Shown one piece after another: positions 27,478-36,669 of a stretch of DNA of 64,000 nt. The notes beneath the pieces were generated by a model. The model was not told the DNA's origin and did no database searches. It worked only from the letters and a program-made list of their open reading frames with translations. The DNA comes from Rhodospirillaceae bacterium. Lineage in GTDB: Bacteria > Pseudomonadota > Alphaproteobacteria > UBA828. Location of the stretch: contig PBVE01000023.1 of the NCBI GenBank assembly GCA_002728135.1, forward strand, positions 62,001-126,000. Direction: 5' to 3'. How positions within the stretch are numbered: position 1 is the first letter of the stretch; each line of letters begins with the position of its first letter. The position numbers and the translations under genes were made by a program.

Positions 27478-28584
27478 ATGAGACAGAAAATGTCAGGCAA
27501 TCTAGAGCCTAAGCCACGTATTTTAGAGATTGAACCTTATGTAGGGGGCCTTTCCGATATTAAGGGTCATGAAAACGTGTTAAAATTATCATCGAATGAA
27601 GCTGCTATTGGACCAAGCCCGAAGGCATTAGATGCCTATAAGCTATATGCTGGTAATTTATCACGTTATCCAGAAGGAAGTGCCAGAGAATTGAGGTCTA
27701 CAATAGGTAAAGTTAATAATATAAATATAGAAAATATTGTTTGTGGTGCGGGCTCTGATGAGTTATTGCAACTTATTTGCCGTGCATTTTCTGGTCCAGG
27801 AGATGAGGTGCTATTTACTGAACATAGTTTTTTAGTCTATCGGATAGCTGCTCTTGCTTCAGGTGCTTCCCCAATAGCAATACCAGAGACCAATCTCTGT
27901 GCAGATGTTGATAAAATAATAAATTCTATCTCTAAATCAACTCGTATTATTTTTCTAGCAAATCCAAATAATCCAACAGGTAGTTTTTTGACAAGATCAG
28001 AGCTGCTGCGTTTATGGGAAAATATACCAAAAAATGTACTTTTGGTTGTCGATACAGCATATGCAGAGTTTGTTACTCATAAAGACTATGATCCGGCTTT
28101 CAAGTTGGTAGAAAAAGCAGAAAATGTTGTTGTGACTAGAACTTTCTCAAAAGCTTATGCACTTGCGTCACTTAGGGTTGGGTGGTGCTATGGTTCATCC
28201 CAAGTGATTGATGTTATAAATCGAATTAGGGGACCATTTAACGTCTCAGGGGCTGGAATGAAAGCATCAATAGCTGCATTACTTGATAGTAATCATCTGA
28301 GTGCTGCCATTGAGCTAAACTCGAAATGGTTGGAACAATTTCCAAGAGAAATTTCTGGTACAGGAATAAGCTGTATGCCAAGTGTAGGAAATTTTATCTT
28401 ACTAAAATTTCCTGATGATATTGAAAAAAATTCAAAAGCTGCAGAGAAATTTTTATATAGTCGCGGAATTATTTTGCGAAACGTTGAGAGCTATGGTTTA
28501 TCTGATTGTCTCCGTTTAACATTAGGGTTAGACCATGAAATGGAAACTGTAGCATTAAGTCTAAAAGAATTTATGAGGTCATAA
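27478..28584 (+). CDS. hisC: Histidinol-phosphate / aromatic aminotransferase (HisC family)
   Basis: A fold-type I PLP aminotransferase (368 aa). Motifs include YVGGLSDIKGHENVLKLSSN, LANPNNPTGSF, the PLP lysine in RTFSKAYALASLRVGW, and a final LRLTLG. It lies between chorismate mutase and prephenate dehydrogenase, sharing TAATG with the latter, so it probably transaminates aromatic 2-oxo acids or prephenate as well as, or instead of, imidazole-acetol phosphate. ATG 27478 is used; ATG 27490 is an alternative start. Confidence 0.9.
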   Translation: MRQKMSGNLEPKPRILEIEPYVGGLSDIKGHENVLKLSSNEAAIGPSPKALDAYKLYAGNLSRYPEGSARELRSTIGKVNNINIENIVCGAGSDELLQLICRAFSGPGDEVLFTEHSFLVYRIAALASGASPIAIPETNLCADVDKIINSISKSTRIIFLANPNNPTGSFLTRSELLRLWENIPKNVLLVVDTAYAEFVTHKDYDPAFKLVEKAENVVVTRTFSKAYALASLRVGWCYGSSQVIDVINRIRGPFNVSGAGMKASIAALLDSNHLSAAIELNSKWLEQFPREISGTGISCMPSVGNFILLKFPDDIEKNSKAAEKFLYSRGIILRNVESYGLSDCLRLTLGLDHEMETVALSLKEFMRS

Positions 28585-29471
28585 TGACTAGAAAGCCCCA
28601 TTTTAAAAGAGTGGCACTTATTGGTATCGGACTTATAAACTCTTCACTGGCACGCCTTATTCAACGTGATAAGTTGGCAGACTCGGTCATTTCTTTTTCA
28701 AGAAAAGATGAAACATTGGATGAGGCACGTTCTTTAAATCTTTCTCATGAATATACAAATGACCTTAGAGTAGCAGTGCATAATGCTGATCTAATAATAT
28801 TAGGAATTCCAGTTGGTGCAATTTCCTCGGTTGCTAAAGTAATTGGCCCAGCTCTAAAAAAAGGTGCCATTGTTACTGATGTTGGCTCAGTCAAGCGTAG
28901 TGTAATTGAAGATGTGAGCCCATATATGCCAGAAGGAGTCCATCTTGTTCCAGGACATCCAGTTGCAGGTACGGAGCATTCTGGTCCTTCAGCTGGCTTC
29001 CCGGGACTTTTTGAAGGTCGCTGGTGTATTTTAACCCCTGAAAAAGACACAGATAATGTTGCGATAGAGATTATTCACGATTTTTGGATTCATGCTGGAA
29101 TGCAGGTTGATATTATGGATGCAAATCATCACGATCAGGTTCTTGCTATTACCTCACATTTACCTCATTTAATCGCTTATAACATAGTTGGAACAGCATA
29201 TGATTTGGAGGCTGTTACAGAAAGAGAAGTAATTAAATATGCAGCTGGAGGCTTTCGTGATTTTACTAGAATTGCAGCTTCAGACCCTACCATGTGGAGA
29301 GATGTTTTTCTTAGCAATCGTGAGGCAGTATTAGAGATGTTAGGTCGTTTTACTGAGGACTTAGCGTCTTTACAGAGAGCTATTAGATGGGGTGATGGTG
29401 ACACACTCGAGGAGCTATTTATTAAAACGCGTGAAATCAGACGCAGTTTAATTGATGCAAAGCAAGTTTAG
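28584..29471 (+). CDS. tyrC: Prephenate/arogenate dehydrogenase (cyclohexadienyl dehydrogenase)
   Basis: A TyrA-type dehydrogenase (295 aa) of tyrosine synthesis. The N-terminal Rossmann motif is LIGIGLINSSLARLI, and VTDVGSVKRSV, PVAGTEHSGP and the catalytic-region ITSHLPHLIAYN match the family. The C-terminal helical dimerisation domain includes FRDFTRIAASDPTMWRDVF. Its start overlaps the aminotransferase stop by one base. The stand-alone form without chorismate mutase or ACT domain is usual in alphaproteobacteria. Confidence 0.95.
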   Translation: MTRKPHFKRVALIGIGLINSSLARLIQRDKLADSVISFSRKDETLDEARSLNLSHEYTNDLRVAVHNADLIILGIPVGAISSVAKVIGPALKKGAIVTDVGSVKRSVIEDVSPYMPEGVHLVPGHPVAGTEHSGPSAGFPGLFEGRWCILTPEKDTDNVAIEIIHDFWIHAGMQVDIMDANHHDQVLAITSHLPHLIAYNIVGTAYDLEAVTEREVIKYAAGGFRDFTRIAASDPTMWRDVFLSNREAVLEMLGRFTEDLASLQRAIRWGDGDTLEELFIKTREIRRSLIDAKQV

Positions 29472-29516
29472 AAATAGTCTCTTAAACTAAAAATTATAGC
29501 TAATATTTATAATTGC

Positions 29517-30554
29517 CTAGAATTTAATTGGTTTTACTTTTCCAAGTTCCATGGGTCCAATAGACAAAAGCCCATCTTGAATAGTAAGCGGGACATTTTC
29601 TAGCACTCTTGGTCCTCCATCCTCTCTCTCTTCTGCAAGCATATTGAAGGCTACTTTTGCTAAGAAAGCATCGCCAAAAGGGATGGCATTGCTCATAATA
29701 AGTGAATCAATCATATCAGAATACCCAGCAACATTACTCGTTAACGCAGCTAGTGGACGCATTTCATTATCTATGGCAAGTGTACCATTTGCATCTATTT
29801 CAAGAGGTCCCCAGCGACCCTTAAGTGTCTCCAACTCAATTATGCCACCGGAATCTCTCCAATTTATAATTTTATCTTTAATTTTATCACCAGAGATGGG
29901 GCCAAATAAATCAGCAGAGAATTGAAAATATTCAACATATTTTCCCATCTCAGCCCCAAAGTCATCTGGAATTCCAATTTTATTTATATTGAGATGTAAT
30001 TTTATCGTTTCAGTATTTAAACTAGAAAATTGGCCAATTCCGCTTAAATCAATTTGTGCATAAAGCTCATTGATTGAGGCAGGTTCTCTAGTAAATGGAC
30101 TTTTGAAGTTTAATTGTGAAAGTTTAATATCAACGATATTAACTTTGTTGTTTTTCAGAGAAATTTTGATATTTCCTGAGTTGATTCCTGTATTATATAA
30201 ATTTGTTATTCCATTTTTTTGATGTTCTATAGATGTTATATTATCAGGGGCTATTGAGATATGAGTGTAGTCCCATGGTTTCATTGAAAAAACCAATTTT
30301 CTACTCTCTATTTTTAAGCCTGAATTAGGAATTCTTATTTTTGGACTCTGAAAGAGTGTTTCAAACCTAAAAGGAAAACCGGTTATTGACATCTTATCAA
30401 AGCTTAAAGCTCTACCTTTGAGAGATTGATTTTTTTGTTCTTTTATAATTTCCTTTTCGATTTGATCTGCGGCTATGTACCAATAACTAGTATAACCAAA
30501 CAAAAAAATAGAAATTATTACGCTTATTGCAGAAAAAGCGGATAACAAGTTCAT
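29517..30554 (-). CDS. DUF2125 family membrane-anchored protein
   Basis: A 345-aa protein with one N-terminal hydrophobic segment (residues about 4-25) followed by WYIAADQIEKEI and a long periplasmic beta-rich region; it matches the pattern of alphaproteobacterial DUF2125 proteins (for example MSITGFPFRFETLF and a late DGLLSIGPMELGKV). Function is unknown. It is convergent with tyrC across 45 bases that hold a 7-bp all-AT hairpin (29492-29514), and divergent from chaC. Confidence 0.8.
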   Translation of the reverse strand: MNLLSAFSAISVIISIFLFGYTSYWYIAADQIEKEIIKEQKNQSLKGRALSFDKMSITGFPFRFETLFQSPKIRIPNSGLKIESRKLVFSMKPWDYTHISIAPDNITSIEHQKNGITNLYNTGINSGNIKISLKNNKVNIVDIKLSQLNFKSPFTREPASINELYAQIDLSGIGQFSSLNTETIKLHLNINKIGIPDDFGAEMGKYVEYFQFSADLFGPISGDKIKDKIINWRDSGGIIELETLKGRWGPLEIDANGTLAIDNEMRPLAALTSNVAGYSDMIDSLIMSNAIPFGDAFLAKVAFNMLAEEREDGGPRVLENVPLTIQDGLLSIGPMELGKVKPIKF

Positions 30555-30705
30555 AAAAATGATCTCCTGAGTTTCAACTACTCGATAGCTATATTATAGG
30601 TGAAGCTAACTCTCGTTCAGCTTTCCTACAAGTACTGATTATAGATCTATTTTTATTAAGAAATTAATTATTCCAGAAAAAATAAATTTATGCTAAGCGA
30701 TCTGG

Positions 30706-31260
30706 ATGGATTTTAAACAAAAAGATATTTGGGTGTTTGCTTACGGCTCTCTTTTATGGAACCCTGGTTTTTCATATGTTGATTCTAACGCCGCACTTTT
30801 ACGAGGATATCATCGATCATTATGTATATATTCACACCGCTATCGTGGAACGCCTAATCTACCGGGTTTAGTAGTTGGCTTAGATAATGGTGGATCATGC
30901 AGGGGTGTCGCCTATAAGGTGCCTGCTGCATCAGCAAGCCAAGTTTTAAGATCGATCGATAGAAGAGAAATATTATATAATGTATATACTAGAAAAAATC
31001 TTAGGGTAAAGCTTTATGAAAAAGGAACAATTGGTCGTTCTGTAATGGCGTTCACATATGTTGCTAATCGAAAAGATCCTCAATATGCATCTAAAATCAA
31101 CATCGAGGAAAAAATAAAACTAATCAAACAAGGAAAAGGGTCTATGGGTTCTTCGATTGATTATGTTAAAAAAACAGTTCAATTTCTTGATCATATAGGA
31201 TTACCAGATACTAATTTGGAGGTATTCCTTAGTTTATTATTATCAAATGAAAGAAAATAA
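30706..31260 (+). CDS. chaC: Glutathione-specific gamma-glutamylcyclotransferase ChaC
   Basis: A 184-aa ChaC-type enzyme that releases 5-oxoproline from glutathione. The substrate loop is FAYGSLLWNPGF near residues 12-23, and the catalytic Glu is probably in DRREILYNVYTR (about residues 87-98). Size and motif order match the family. It could work with the cytoplasmic-type gamma-glutamyltransferase at 19387 in glutathione turnover. It is convergent with plsC, one base apart. Confidence 0.9.
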   Translation: MDFKQKDIWVFAYGSLLWNPGFSYVDSNAALLRGYHRSLCIYSHRYRGTPNLPGLVVGLDNGGSCRGVAYKVPAASASQVLRSIDRREILYNVYTRKNLRVKLYEKGTIGRSVMAFTYVANRKDPQYASKINIEEKIKLIKQGKGSMGSSIDYVKKTVQFLDHIGLPDTNLEVFLSLLLSNERK

Positions 31261-31261
31261 T

Positions 31262-32005
31262 TCATATTGGTTTCTGAAGAAGTTTATCTGAGGCATTTTC
31301 CATGCAATTTTGTAATCTTTTTAAGGCTTCATCTTTTTGAATACCTGGAGGAATATGGGGTAGAAACTCTATAGTTATTGTTCCCGGATATTTTCTAAAA
31401 GACCTTGGTGGCCAACACAGCCCTGAGTTAAGAACTACGGGAACAATAGGAACTTTGCATTCAGAATAGATTCCTAACACGCCCGTTCTATATGGACCCT
31501 TCTCTCCTGGCATTAATCTAGTTCCTTCAGGAAAAATAACTAAAGGGCGGCCTTTTTTAAAGGCTTTCTTTGCTTTTCTAATTAATGATCGTAAAGTTCT
31601 TACGTGCCCTTGTCTGTCAACAAAGATCATGCCCATTCTTTGTGCAAATAGTCCATAACCTGGGATATAAAGTAATTCTTTTTTCATTACATAAACAGGA
31701 TCTTTAAGTAGGTATAAAAATACATTTGTTTCCCACTCTGACTGATGTTTTGAGGCTACTATGGCGGCCCCTTGGGGGATGAATTCCTTACCTTTTATTT
31801 CAACTCTAATATTTGAGATTATAAGTAATATAAATGAGTTGCCATGAGCCCATGTAGTTACAAAAAATTTGAATCCTTTGCGTGGTAGGATAAACGCCGC
31901 TGGTAACATTATGAGCCCAATCGTAATCGCCCATATATAGAAGAAAAATGAACAAAGAATAGAGCGAGCAAAATTGAGAGTTGTATTTTTTTGATTAAAA
32001 TACAT
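31262..32005 (-). CDS. plsC: 1-acyl-sn-glycerol-3-phosphate acyltransferase (PlsC family)
   Basis: A membrane-associated acyltransferase (247 aa) of phospholipid synthesis. The catalytic box is ASKHQSEWET (HX4E, the common alphaproteobacterial variant of HX4D) near residue 87, followed by the glycerophosphate-binding FPEGTR near residue 160 and VPIVPVVLNSG. The first 40 residues are hydrophobic. It starts one base after the ydcF stop. Confidence 0.92.
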   Translation of the reverse strand: MYFNQKNTTLNFARSILCSFFFYIWAITIGLIMLPAAFILPRKGFKFFVTTWAHGNSFILLIISNIRVEIKGKEFIPQGAAIVASKHQSEWETNVFLYLLKDPVYVMKKELLYIPGYGLFAQRMGMIFVDRQGHVRTLRSLIRKAKKAFKKGRPLVIFPEGTRLMPGEKGPYRTGVLGIYSECKVPIVPVVLNSGLCWPPRSFRKYPGTITIEFLPHIPPGIQKDEALKRLQNCMENASDKLLQKPI

Positions 32006-32006
32006 A

Positions 32007-32591
32007 TCAAATTGCTTTCAGAAGGATTAGTATAGATTTAGCATATTCAGAGGTAATTAAACGTGCTGTGCCATGATGAAACCACCATCCATTGACCTTT
32101 ACATGCTCTGGATATACTGGATGTGCCACTAATATAGAATCCGGAAATATCCTGCGAAACTCTAGCATACTTCGTGGCATATGGTAACTTCCAGTAACAA
32201 TTCTAAAATTTTTTAACCCTTTGGGTTTTGCCCAAAGAGCAGTTTCAATGGCATTTTCAGTTGTATTTAAAGCTTTATGACCAAAGGTAATGCAACAAGA
32301 AAAGTCACTAAGAGTTGTCTCTGATAAATCATATACATCTTCAGGTTTTAAGCCTTCTGCTACACCAGTGACAAACAACTGTTTGCTAAGACCTAAATTA
32401 AGTAACTCAAGTCCAGTAGATAATCTTCCTGAACCACCAGTTAAAACAATTATTGCATCAGTTTGTGTCTTTTGATCAAGATTATTATTGCTAGTCTGAG
32501 CTGCAAACCACACTAATCCAATAGACCAGAGAATTAACAATCCAAAGAAAAGGCCACAAATGAAATTAATTATTTGAGGAGTTATCTTCAT
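32007..32591 (-). CDS. YdcF/DUF218 family membrane protein
   Basis: A 194-aa protein with an N-terminal membrane segment (residues about 8-30) and a DUF218 domain: DAIIVLTGGSGRLSTGLELL, TTENAIETALWAK and VTGSYHMPRSMLEFRR. ElyC/SanA/YdcF relatives affect envelope polysaccharide metabolism; the exact reaction is unknown. In related alphaproteobacteria I recall this gene directly after ftsE-ftsX; here those two are absent and the upstream neighbour is the divergent zinc-ribbon gene. Confidence 0.85.
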   Translation of the reverse strand: MKITPQIINFICGLFFGLLILWSIGLVWFAAQTSNNNLDQKTQTDAIIVLTGGSGRLSTGLELLNLGLSKQLFVTGVAEGLKPEDVYDLSETTLSDFSCCITFGHKALNTTENAIETALWAKPKGLKNFRIVTGSYHMPRSMLEFRRIFPDSILVAHPVYPEHVKVNGWWFHHGTARLITSEYAKSILILLKAI

Positions 32592-32640
32592 ATTAAAATG
32601 ACCAGGTATTAGTTTATACCCATTATCTTAAGTCTTTTTA

Positions 32641-32667
32641 CATAATATTAAAATATTCAATATTATG
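32641..32667. repeat. Perfect 9-bp inverted repeat in ydcF/zinc-ribbon divergent region
   Basis: CATAATATT (32641-32649) is repeated inverted as AATATTATG (32659-32667) across a 9-base loop, in the 222-base AT-rich gap between the two divergent genes. It could be a regulator site, a hairpin in the ydcF leader, or chance in AT-rich DNA. No other gene-like signal was seen in the gap. Confidence 0.35.
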
Positions 32668-32813
32668 GTCATATTTTTATGATTCTTTAAAATATTAATT
32701 TAACCTAAAAAAACTCACCATTTAAAAGATATATATATTTTGCTATCTGCATTAATTATAAAGAATAGCAATAAAAACTTTTTTACTAACCACCATATAA
32801 AACAATACGAAAA

Positions 32814-33479
32814 ATGATTGTTAATTGTCTGAACTGTAATACTAGCTATTTTGTTGACCCACTGGAGATTGGGAATCAAGGGCGAACTGTTCGTTGTATG
32901 AAATGCTCAAATATATGGCATCAACAACCAGTATTAAAAACCAGTTCTGAACTAGGGGTCGAAGATGATGCCATTCCGACCAACAATAAATCACCCTCGG
33001 CTATTGGTAATTTAAATGAGTCTAAAATTATAAAAGTTAAAAAAAGATCGATATATTTCCGTTTATTTTTTGTTTTTGCATTGATTGTAGTATTCATTGG
33101 AAGTCTCATTTTATCTAGGCAATCAATAGTGAACAAATGGCCTCAATTTACAGCTTATTATTCTTCTATTGGGATGAATGTTTATTCATCAAATCCTAGT
33201 GGCCTTGAATTCCGTAATATTATGAGGGAGTATATTTTTGAGGACGGGAAAGAGATTCTTCTAATAACTGGTGATATATGGAACCCCACAGAACAAAATC
33301 GTTTAATACCAAAGGTTATAGCAGAACTTGTTGATAATAATGGTTACAAACTACAGGGTATAATTGCTAATTTAATAAGTAATAAAATAAAATCAGGGTT
33401 GTCGACTAAATTTGAGGCTCAATTAATACCATCTAGAGATGCAGAAACAATAGTTGTGCGTTTTGCATCCGAAAAATAA
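32814..33479 (+). CDS. Zinc-ribbon (MJ0042-type) single-pass membrane protein
   Basis: A 221-aa protein. The N-terminus is an MJ0042 zinc ribbon with two CxxC pairs (NCLNC and RCMKC, about residues 4-7 and 28-31). A single transmembrane helix lies at about 78-98, followed by a C-terminal domain of about 120 residues that resembles the FxLYD/DUF3426 type domain found outside the membrane. Function unknown. It is normally divergent from ftsE in related genomes. Confidence 0.82.
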   Translation: MIVNCLNCNTSYFVDPLEIGNQGRTVRCMKCSNIWHQQPVLKTSSELGVEDDAIPTNNKSPSAIGNLNESKIIKVKKRSIYFRLFFVFALIVVFIGSLILSRQSIVNKWPQFTAYYSSIGMNVYSSNPSGLEFRNIMREYIFEDGKEILLITGDIWNPTEQNRLIPKVIAELVDNNGYKLQGIIANLISNKIKSGLSTKFEAQLIPSRDAETIVVRFASEK

Positions 33480-33539
33480 CCTTATTAAGGAGATTATTAG
33501 GTCACAATATTCATGAGGATGGTCAACTTAACAGCCAAT

Positions 33540-34829
33540 TTATTTTTGCCAACGTGCGAAATTTTCTTGGGAGATTAACTCCTCGATAGTTTGTCTTATT
33601 TTAATAATGTCCCATTCTTTGCCACTAACCATTACTTCCCCCGCTGGAGCTCTTGAATTGTATGTTGATGACATTGAAGCTCCATAAGCTCCAGCATCTC
33701 TTATACAGAGTAGATCTCCAGTTGTTAGTGGGGGTAGATCTCTTTCTTTTGCTATAAAATCACCGCTTTCACAAATAGGCCCAACAATATCAACTGTTTG
33801 TAATGGAGATGATTTTTGGTGATAATAAATGGGATCTACCTGATGCCATGCATCGTATAGCGAGGGCCGAATAAAATCGTTCATTGCACTATCTACAATT
33901 GCAAATATTTTTGCCTCTGTTCGTTTTATATATAGAACACGTGTAATAAGCACCCCAGCTGGTGCAGAAATAAATCTACCTGGTTCTATAATAATTTGAC
34001 ACCCAGAGTCATCTGCAGCAGTTTTTACAATCTTAGCATAATCAGAGACATTTAGTGCTGCATTCCCAGTGTAATTTACTCCAAGTCCTCCTCCAAAATC
34101 TATACTTTGTATGTTATGGCCTGAATTCTTTAGATTATTAGCTAAACTGCTAAGTTTTCTGAATGCCTCAGAAAATGGTTCTAAAGTCATTAATTGGGAA
34201 CCTATATGGGTAGCTATTCCAACAGATTCTAGACCCTCAAGTTTTTTAATTTTTGAATAAAGATAAATTGCTTCTTTATAAGGAACACCAAATTTATCCT
34301 CTTTTCGCCCTGTAGAAATCTTATTGTGTGTGTTTGCGTCAACATCTGGATTAACTCTAATAGCTACTGGTGCAACACTATTACACGCTAGGGCAACTTT
34401 GTTGAGTAATTCAAGTTCAGGCACAGACTCGACATTAATTTGTTTGATATTCGCATTTAGGGCAGCTGCCATCTCTTCATCAGTTTTGCCAACACCCGAA
34501 AAAACAATCTTTTTTGCTTCTATACCTGCGTGGAGAGCTCTATGTAATTCACCGCCTGATACAACATCAGCACCTGAACCAAGGCTTGATAAGGTACGTA
34601 TGACTGAAATATTGCTATTTGATTTGATCGAAAAACATATTAATGCAGCTGGTAAAACCTTTTTTAGAGCATTAAAGCGCTCAGTTAAACCAAGGCTTGA
34701 ATAAACATATAAAGGTGTTCCTATTTTATTAGCTAATAAAGCAAGAGGTACTTCCTCAGCATGCATAGATTTTTCACCATCAGGCTTTTCAATATAAGTA
34801 AATGAATCTTTAATATGCATGTTGCTCAT
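33540..34829 (-). CDS. lysA: Diaminopimelate decarboxylase LysA
   Basis: A PLP-dependent alanine racemase-fold enzyme (429 aa) that decarboxylates meso-diaminopimelate to lysine. The PLP lysine lies in CFSIKSNSNISVIRTL near residue 66, and the motifs GSGADVVSGGELHRAL, IDFGGGLGVNY, EPGRFISAPAGVL and the substrate-contact GPICESGDFIAKER follow. It is the third gene of argH-lptM-lysA. ATG 34820 is an alternative start. Confidence 0.96.
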   Translation of the reverse strand: MSNMHIKDSFTYIEKPDGEKSMHAEEVPLALLANKIGTPLYVYSSLGLTERFNALKKVLPAALICFSIKSNSNISVIRTLSSLGSGADVVSGGELHRALHAGIEAKKIVFSGVGKTDEEMAAALNANIKQINVESVPELELLNKVALACNSVAPVAIRVNPDVDANTHNKISTGRKEDKFGVPYKEAIYLYSKIKKLEGLESVGIATHIGSQLMTLEPFSEAFRKLSSLANNLKNSGHNIQSIDFGGGLGVNYTGNAALNVSDYAKIVKTAADDSGCQIIIEPGRFISAPAGVLITRVLYIKRTEAKIFAIVDSAMNDFIRPSLYDAWHQVDPIYYHQKSSPLQTVDIVGPICESGDFIAKERDLPPLTTGDLLCIRDAGAYGASMSSTYNSRAPAGEVMVSGKEWDIIKIRQTIEELISQENFARWQK

Positions 34830-34856
34830 CAGCCATTATTTGATTGATCATTTTAT

Positions 34857-35003
34857 CTAGGAGATTGACCGGTTGAACTGCTTTTGTTGGTAACTTTTTT
34901 CAGGAGGTTGTAAAGGTCCCTTTTTCCCACAACTGCCTAAAAGTGCAACAACCAAACCAAGAGCCGCTATTATGGTTAATAGTAGACTAAACTTCCTTAT
35001 CAT
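34857..35003 (-). CDS. lptM: LptM-like small lipoprotein (YifL family)
   Basis: A 48-residue ORF. It has a basic start (MIRKFS), a hydrophobic stretch to residue 21, the lipobox LLGSC with Cys25, and the family signature [10 protein letters not shown] right after the cysteine. LptM helps oxidative maturation of the LptD/LptE LPS translocon in E. coli. Its ATG overlaps the argH stop by four bases (ATGA) and it ends 27 bases before lysA, an arrangement common in proteobacteria. Confidence 0.9.
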   Translation of the reverse strand: MIRKFSLLLTIIAALGLVVALLGSCGKKGPLQPPEKSYQQKQFNRSIS

Positions 35004-36418
35004 AGGAAACGCTCCCTAGCATCATTTATTTGAATTTTTACTTGATCAGGGGATGTACCGCCAAAGCTATTCCTAGATTGAACGGCGGAGCATGGTAATA
35101 AAACTTTTTGTGCGTCCTTTGTGATTTTTGGTTCAATTCTTTGCAATTCGCTGAGAGGAAGTTCCCAAAGCTGTAAGCTTTTAGACTCTGATAGTTTAAC
35201 AATTTTCCCTGTTAGCTCATGAGCTTTACGAAAAGGAATATCAAGATTTTTTACCAGCCAGTCGGCTAGTTCTGTTGCAGTAGAATATTCTGTTCCAGCA
35301 CTTTTTTGCATCAATTCTACGTTAATAGTCATATCACAGATCATGCCAGTCGCAGCACGCAAACAAAGAGAGAGTGTATCAAATGCGTTAAAGACAGGTT
35401 CTTTATCTTCTTGCATGTCTTTTGAATATGCGAGAGATAATCCCTTCATGCTTGTTAAAAGACTGAAAAGACTTCCACTAATTCTACCATTCTTTCCCCT
35501 AATAAGCTCAGCAGCATCTGGGTTTCTTTTCTGTGGCATTATGGAACTGCCCGTTGAAAAACTATCAGAAAGGCGTATAAATTTAAATTGGCTTGAAGAC
35601 CATAATACTATTTCTTCCCCTAAACGCGATAAATGAGAAGAACATAGACTAGCAGCCGCTAATGACTCTAAGGCAAAGTCACGATCAGAAACAGAGTCCA
35701 GAGAATTTCGTGTTGGTTGATCAAATCCTAGAGCACTTGATGTCATTTGTCTGTTAATTGGGAAAGAAGTACCAGCTAAGGCGGCTGACCCTAAAGGGCA
35801 CTCATTTAGCCTTTTCCTTGCGTCTACGAATCGGCTCCTATCCCGTCCAAACATTTCAACATAACTTAAGAAATGGTGCCCTAATGTTATCGGCTGTGCA
35901 TTTTGCATATGTGTTAAACCTGGAAGTATAGTGTTCGTATGTTCCTCAGCACGATCAATCAAAGCACTTTGTAACTCTTTTAATTGTTGGTCAGATTGAT
36001 CTATTGCATTCCTTACCCACAATTTAAAATCTGTCGCAACTTGATCATTCCTTGATCTGGCAGTATGAAGTTTACCGGCCGTTTCCCCTATAAGATCAGT
36101 TAGGCGATTCTCCACATTCATGTGGATATCCTCAAGCTCGGGATTGAACTTAAATAATCCTTCCTCTATTTCTTTTAGGATAGTATCTAAGCCATCAAGG
36201 ATCTGTTTTTCATCCTTATCATTAATTATATCTACAGCAGCGAGCATTTTAGCATGTGCTTTGCTGCACTCAATATCCTCTCTAAAAAGCCTCCAGTCAA
36301 AATGGATTGAAGAATTAATTTCTTCCATTATTGAATTTGGCCTGTTATTAAAACGGCCTCCCCAAATAGGATTATTGGTGCCAATCGAATTCTTACGTGA
36401 TACCTTTGTTTTATTCAC
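35000..36418 (-). CDS. argH: Argininosuccinate lyase ArgH
   Basis: A fumarase/aspartase-superfamily enzyme (472 aa) that releases fumarate from argininosuccinate in arginine synthesis. The start region [51 protein letters not shown] and the superfamily signature [12 protein letters not shown] are all present. It heads the leftward argH-lptM-lysA operon, which links arginine and lysine synthesis. A 250-base divergent gap separates it from the YVTN gene. Confidence 0.97.
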   Translation of the reverse strand: MNKTKVSRKNSIGTNNPIWGGRFNNRPNSIMEEINSSIHFDWRLFREDIECSKAHAKMLAAVDIINDKDEKQILDGLDTILKEIEEGLFKFNPELEDIHMNVENRLTDLIGETAGKLHTARSRNDQVATDFKLWVRNAIDQSDQQLKELQSALIDRAEEHTNTILPGLTHMQNAQPITLGHHFLSYVEMFGRDRSRFVDARKRLNECPLGSAALAGTSFPINRQMTSSALGFDQPTRNSLDSVSDRDFALESLAAASLCSSHLSRLGEEIVLWSSSQFKFIRLSDSFSTGSSIMPQKRNPDAAELIRGKNGRISGSLFSLLTSMKGLSLAYSKDMQEDKEPVFNAFDTLSLCLRAATGMICDMTINVELMQKSAGTEYSTATELADWLVKNLDIPFRKAHELTGKIVKLSESKSLQLWELPLSELQRIEPKITKDAQKVLLPCSAVQSRNSFGGTSPDQVKIQINDARERFL

Positions 36419-36574
36419 TTTTCTGCTCTTTTCTCTGGCCTAGTAATTTTTTACTAAAAAATTATTTTATGTTTTATAGTTTAATCCCAATCGTATGATT
36501 AGTCCGTTGATTTAAAGTGTATCCGATTCGTTTTGATACGCATATTGTGTAGATTGATGAAAAAAATAAATATT

Positions 36575-36586
36575 AACAATATTGTT
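36575..36586. promoter_or_regulatory. 12-bp perfect palindrome upstream of the YVTN-S41-PCuAC cluster
   Basis: AACAATATTGTT lies 84 bases before the chosen start of the YVTN gene, in the 250-base divergent region with argH. Position and symmetry fit a dimeric regulator site, but AT-rich palindromes of this length also arise by chance. A 6-bp hairpin TAGTAA/TTACTA (36441-36456) lies close to the argH start. Confidence 0.25.
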
Positions 36587-36669
36587 GACCATACTCTATT
36601 ACCCCGACTATCGTTTCAATTATGTTTTATAGGTTTTGGTTTAGTAAAGAGGAAGAGGTAAATAAGGTC

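Noticed and set aside
29492-29514. 7-bp AATTATA/TATAATT hairpin between tyrC and DUF2125 as a terminator
   Set aside because: All-AT stem is weak and not followed by a clear T tract on either strand; kept only as a remark.
36622-36669. N-terminal extension of the YVTN protein from ATG 36622
   Set aside because: The added residues are charged and would spoil the signal peptide that begins at ATG 36670, which also has a ribosome site.
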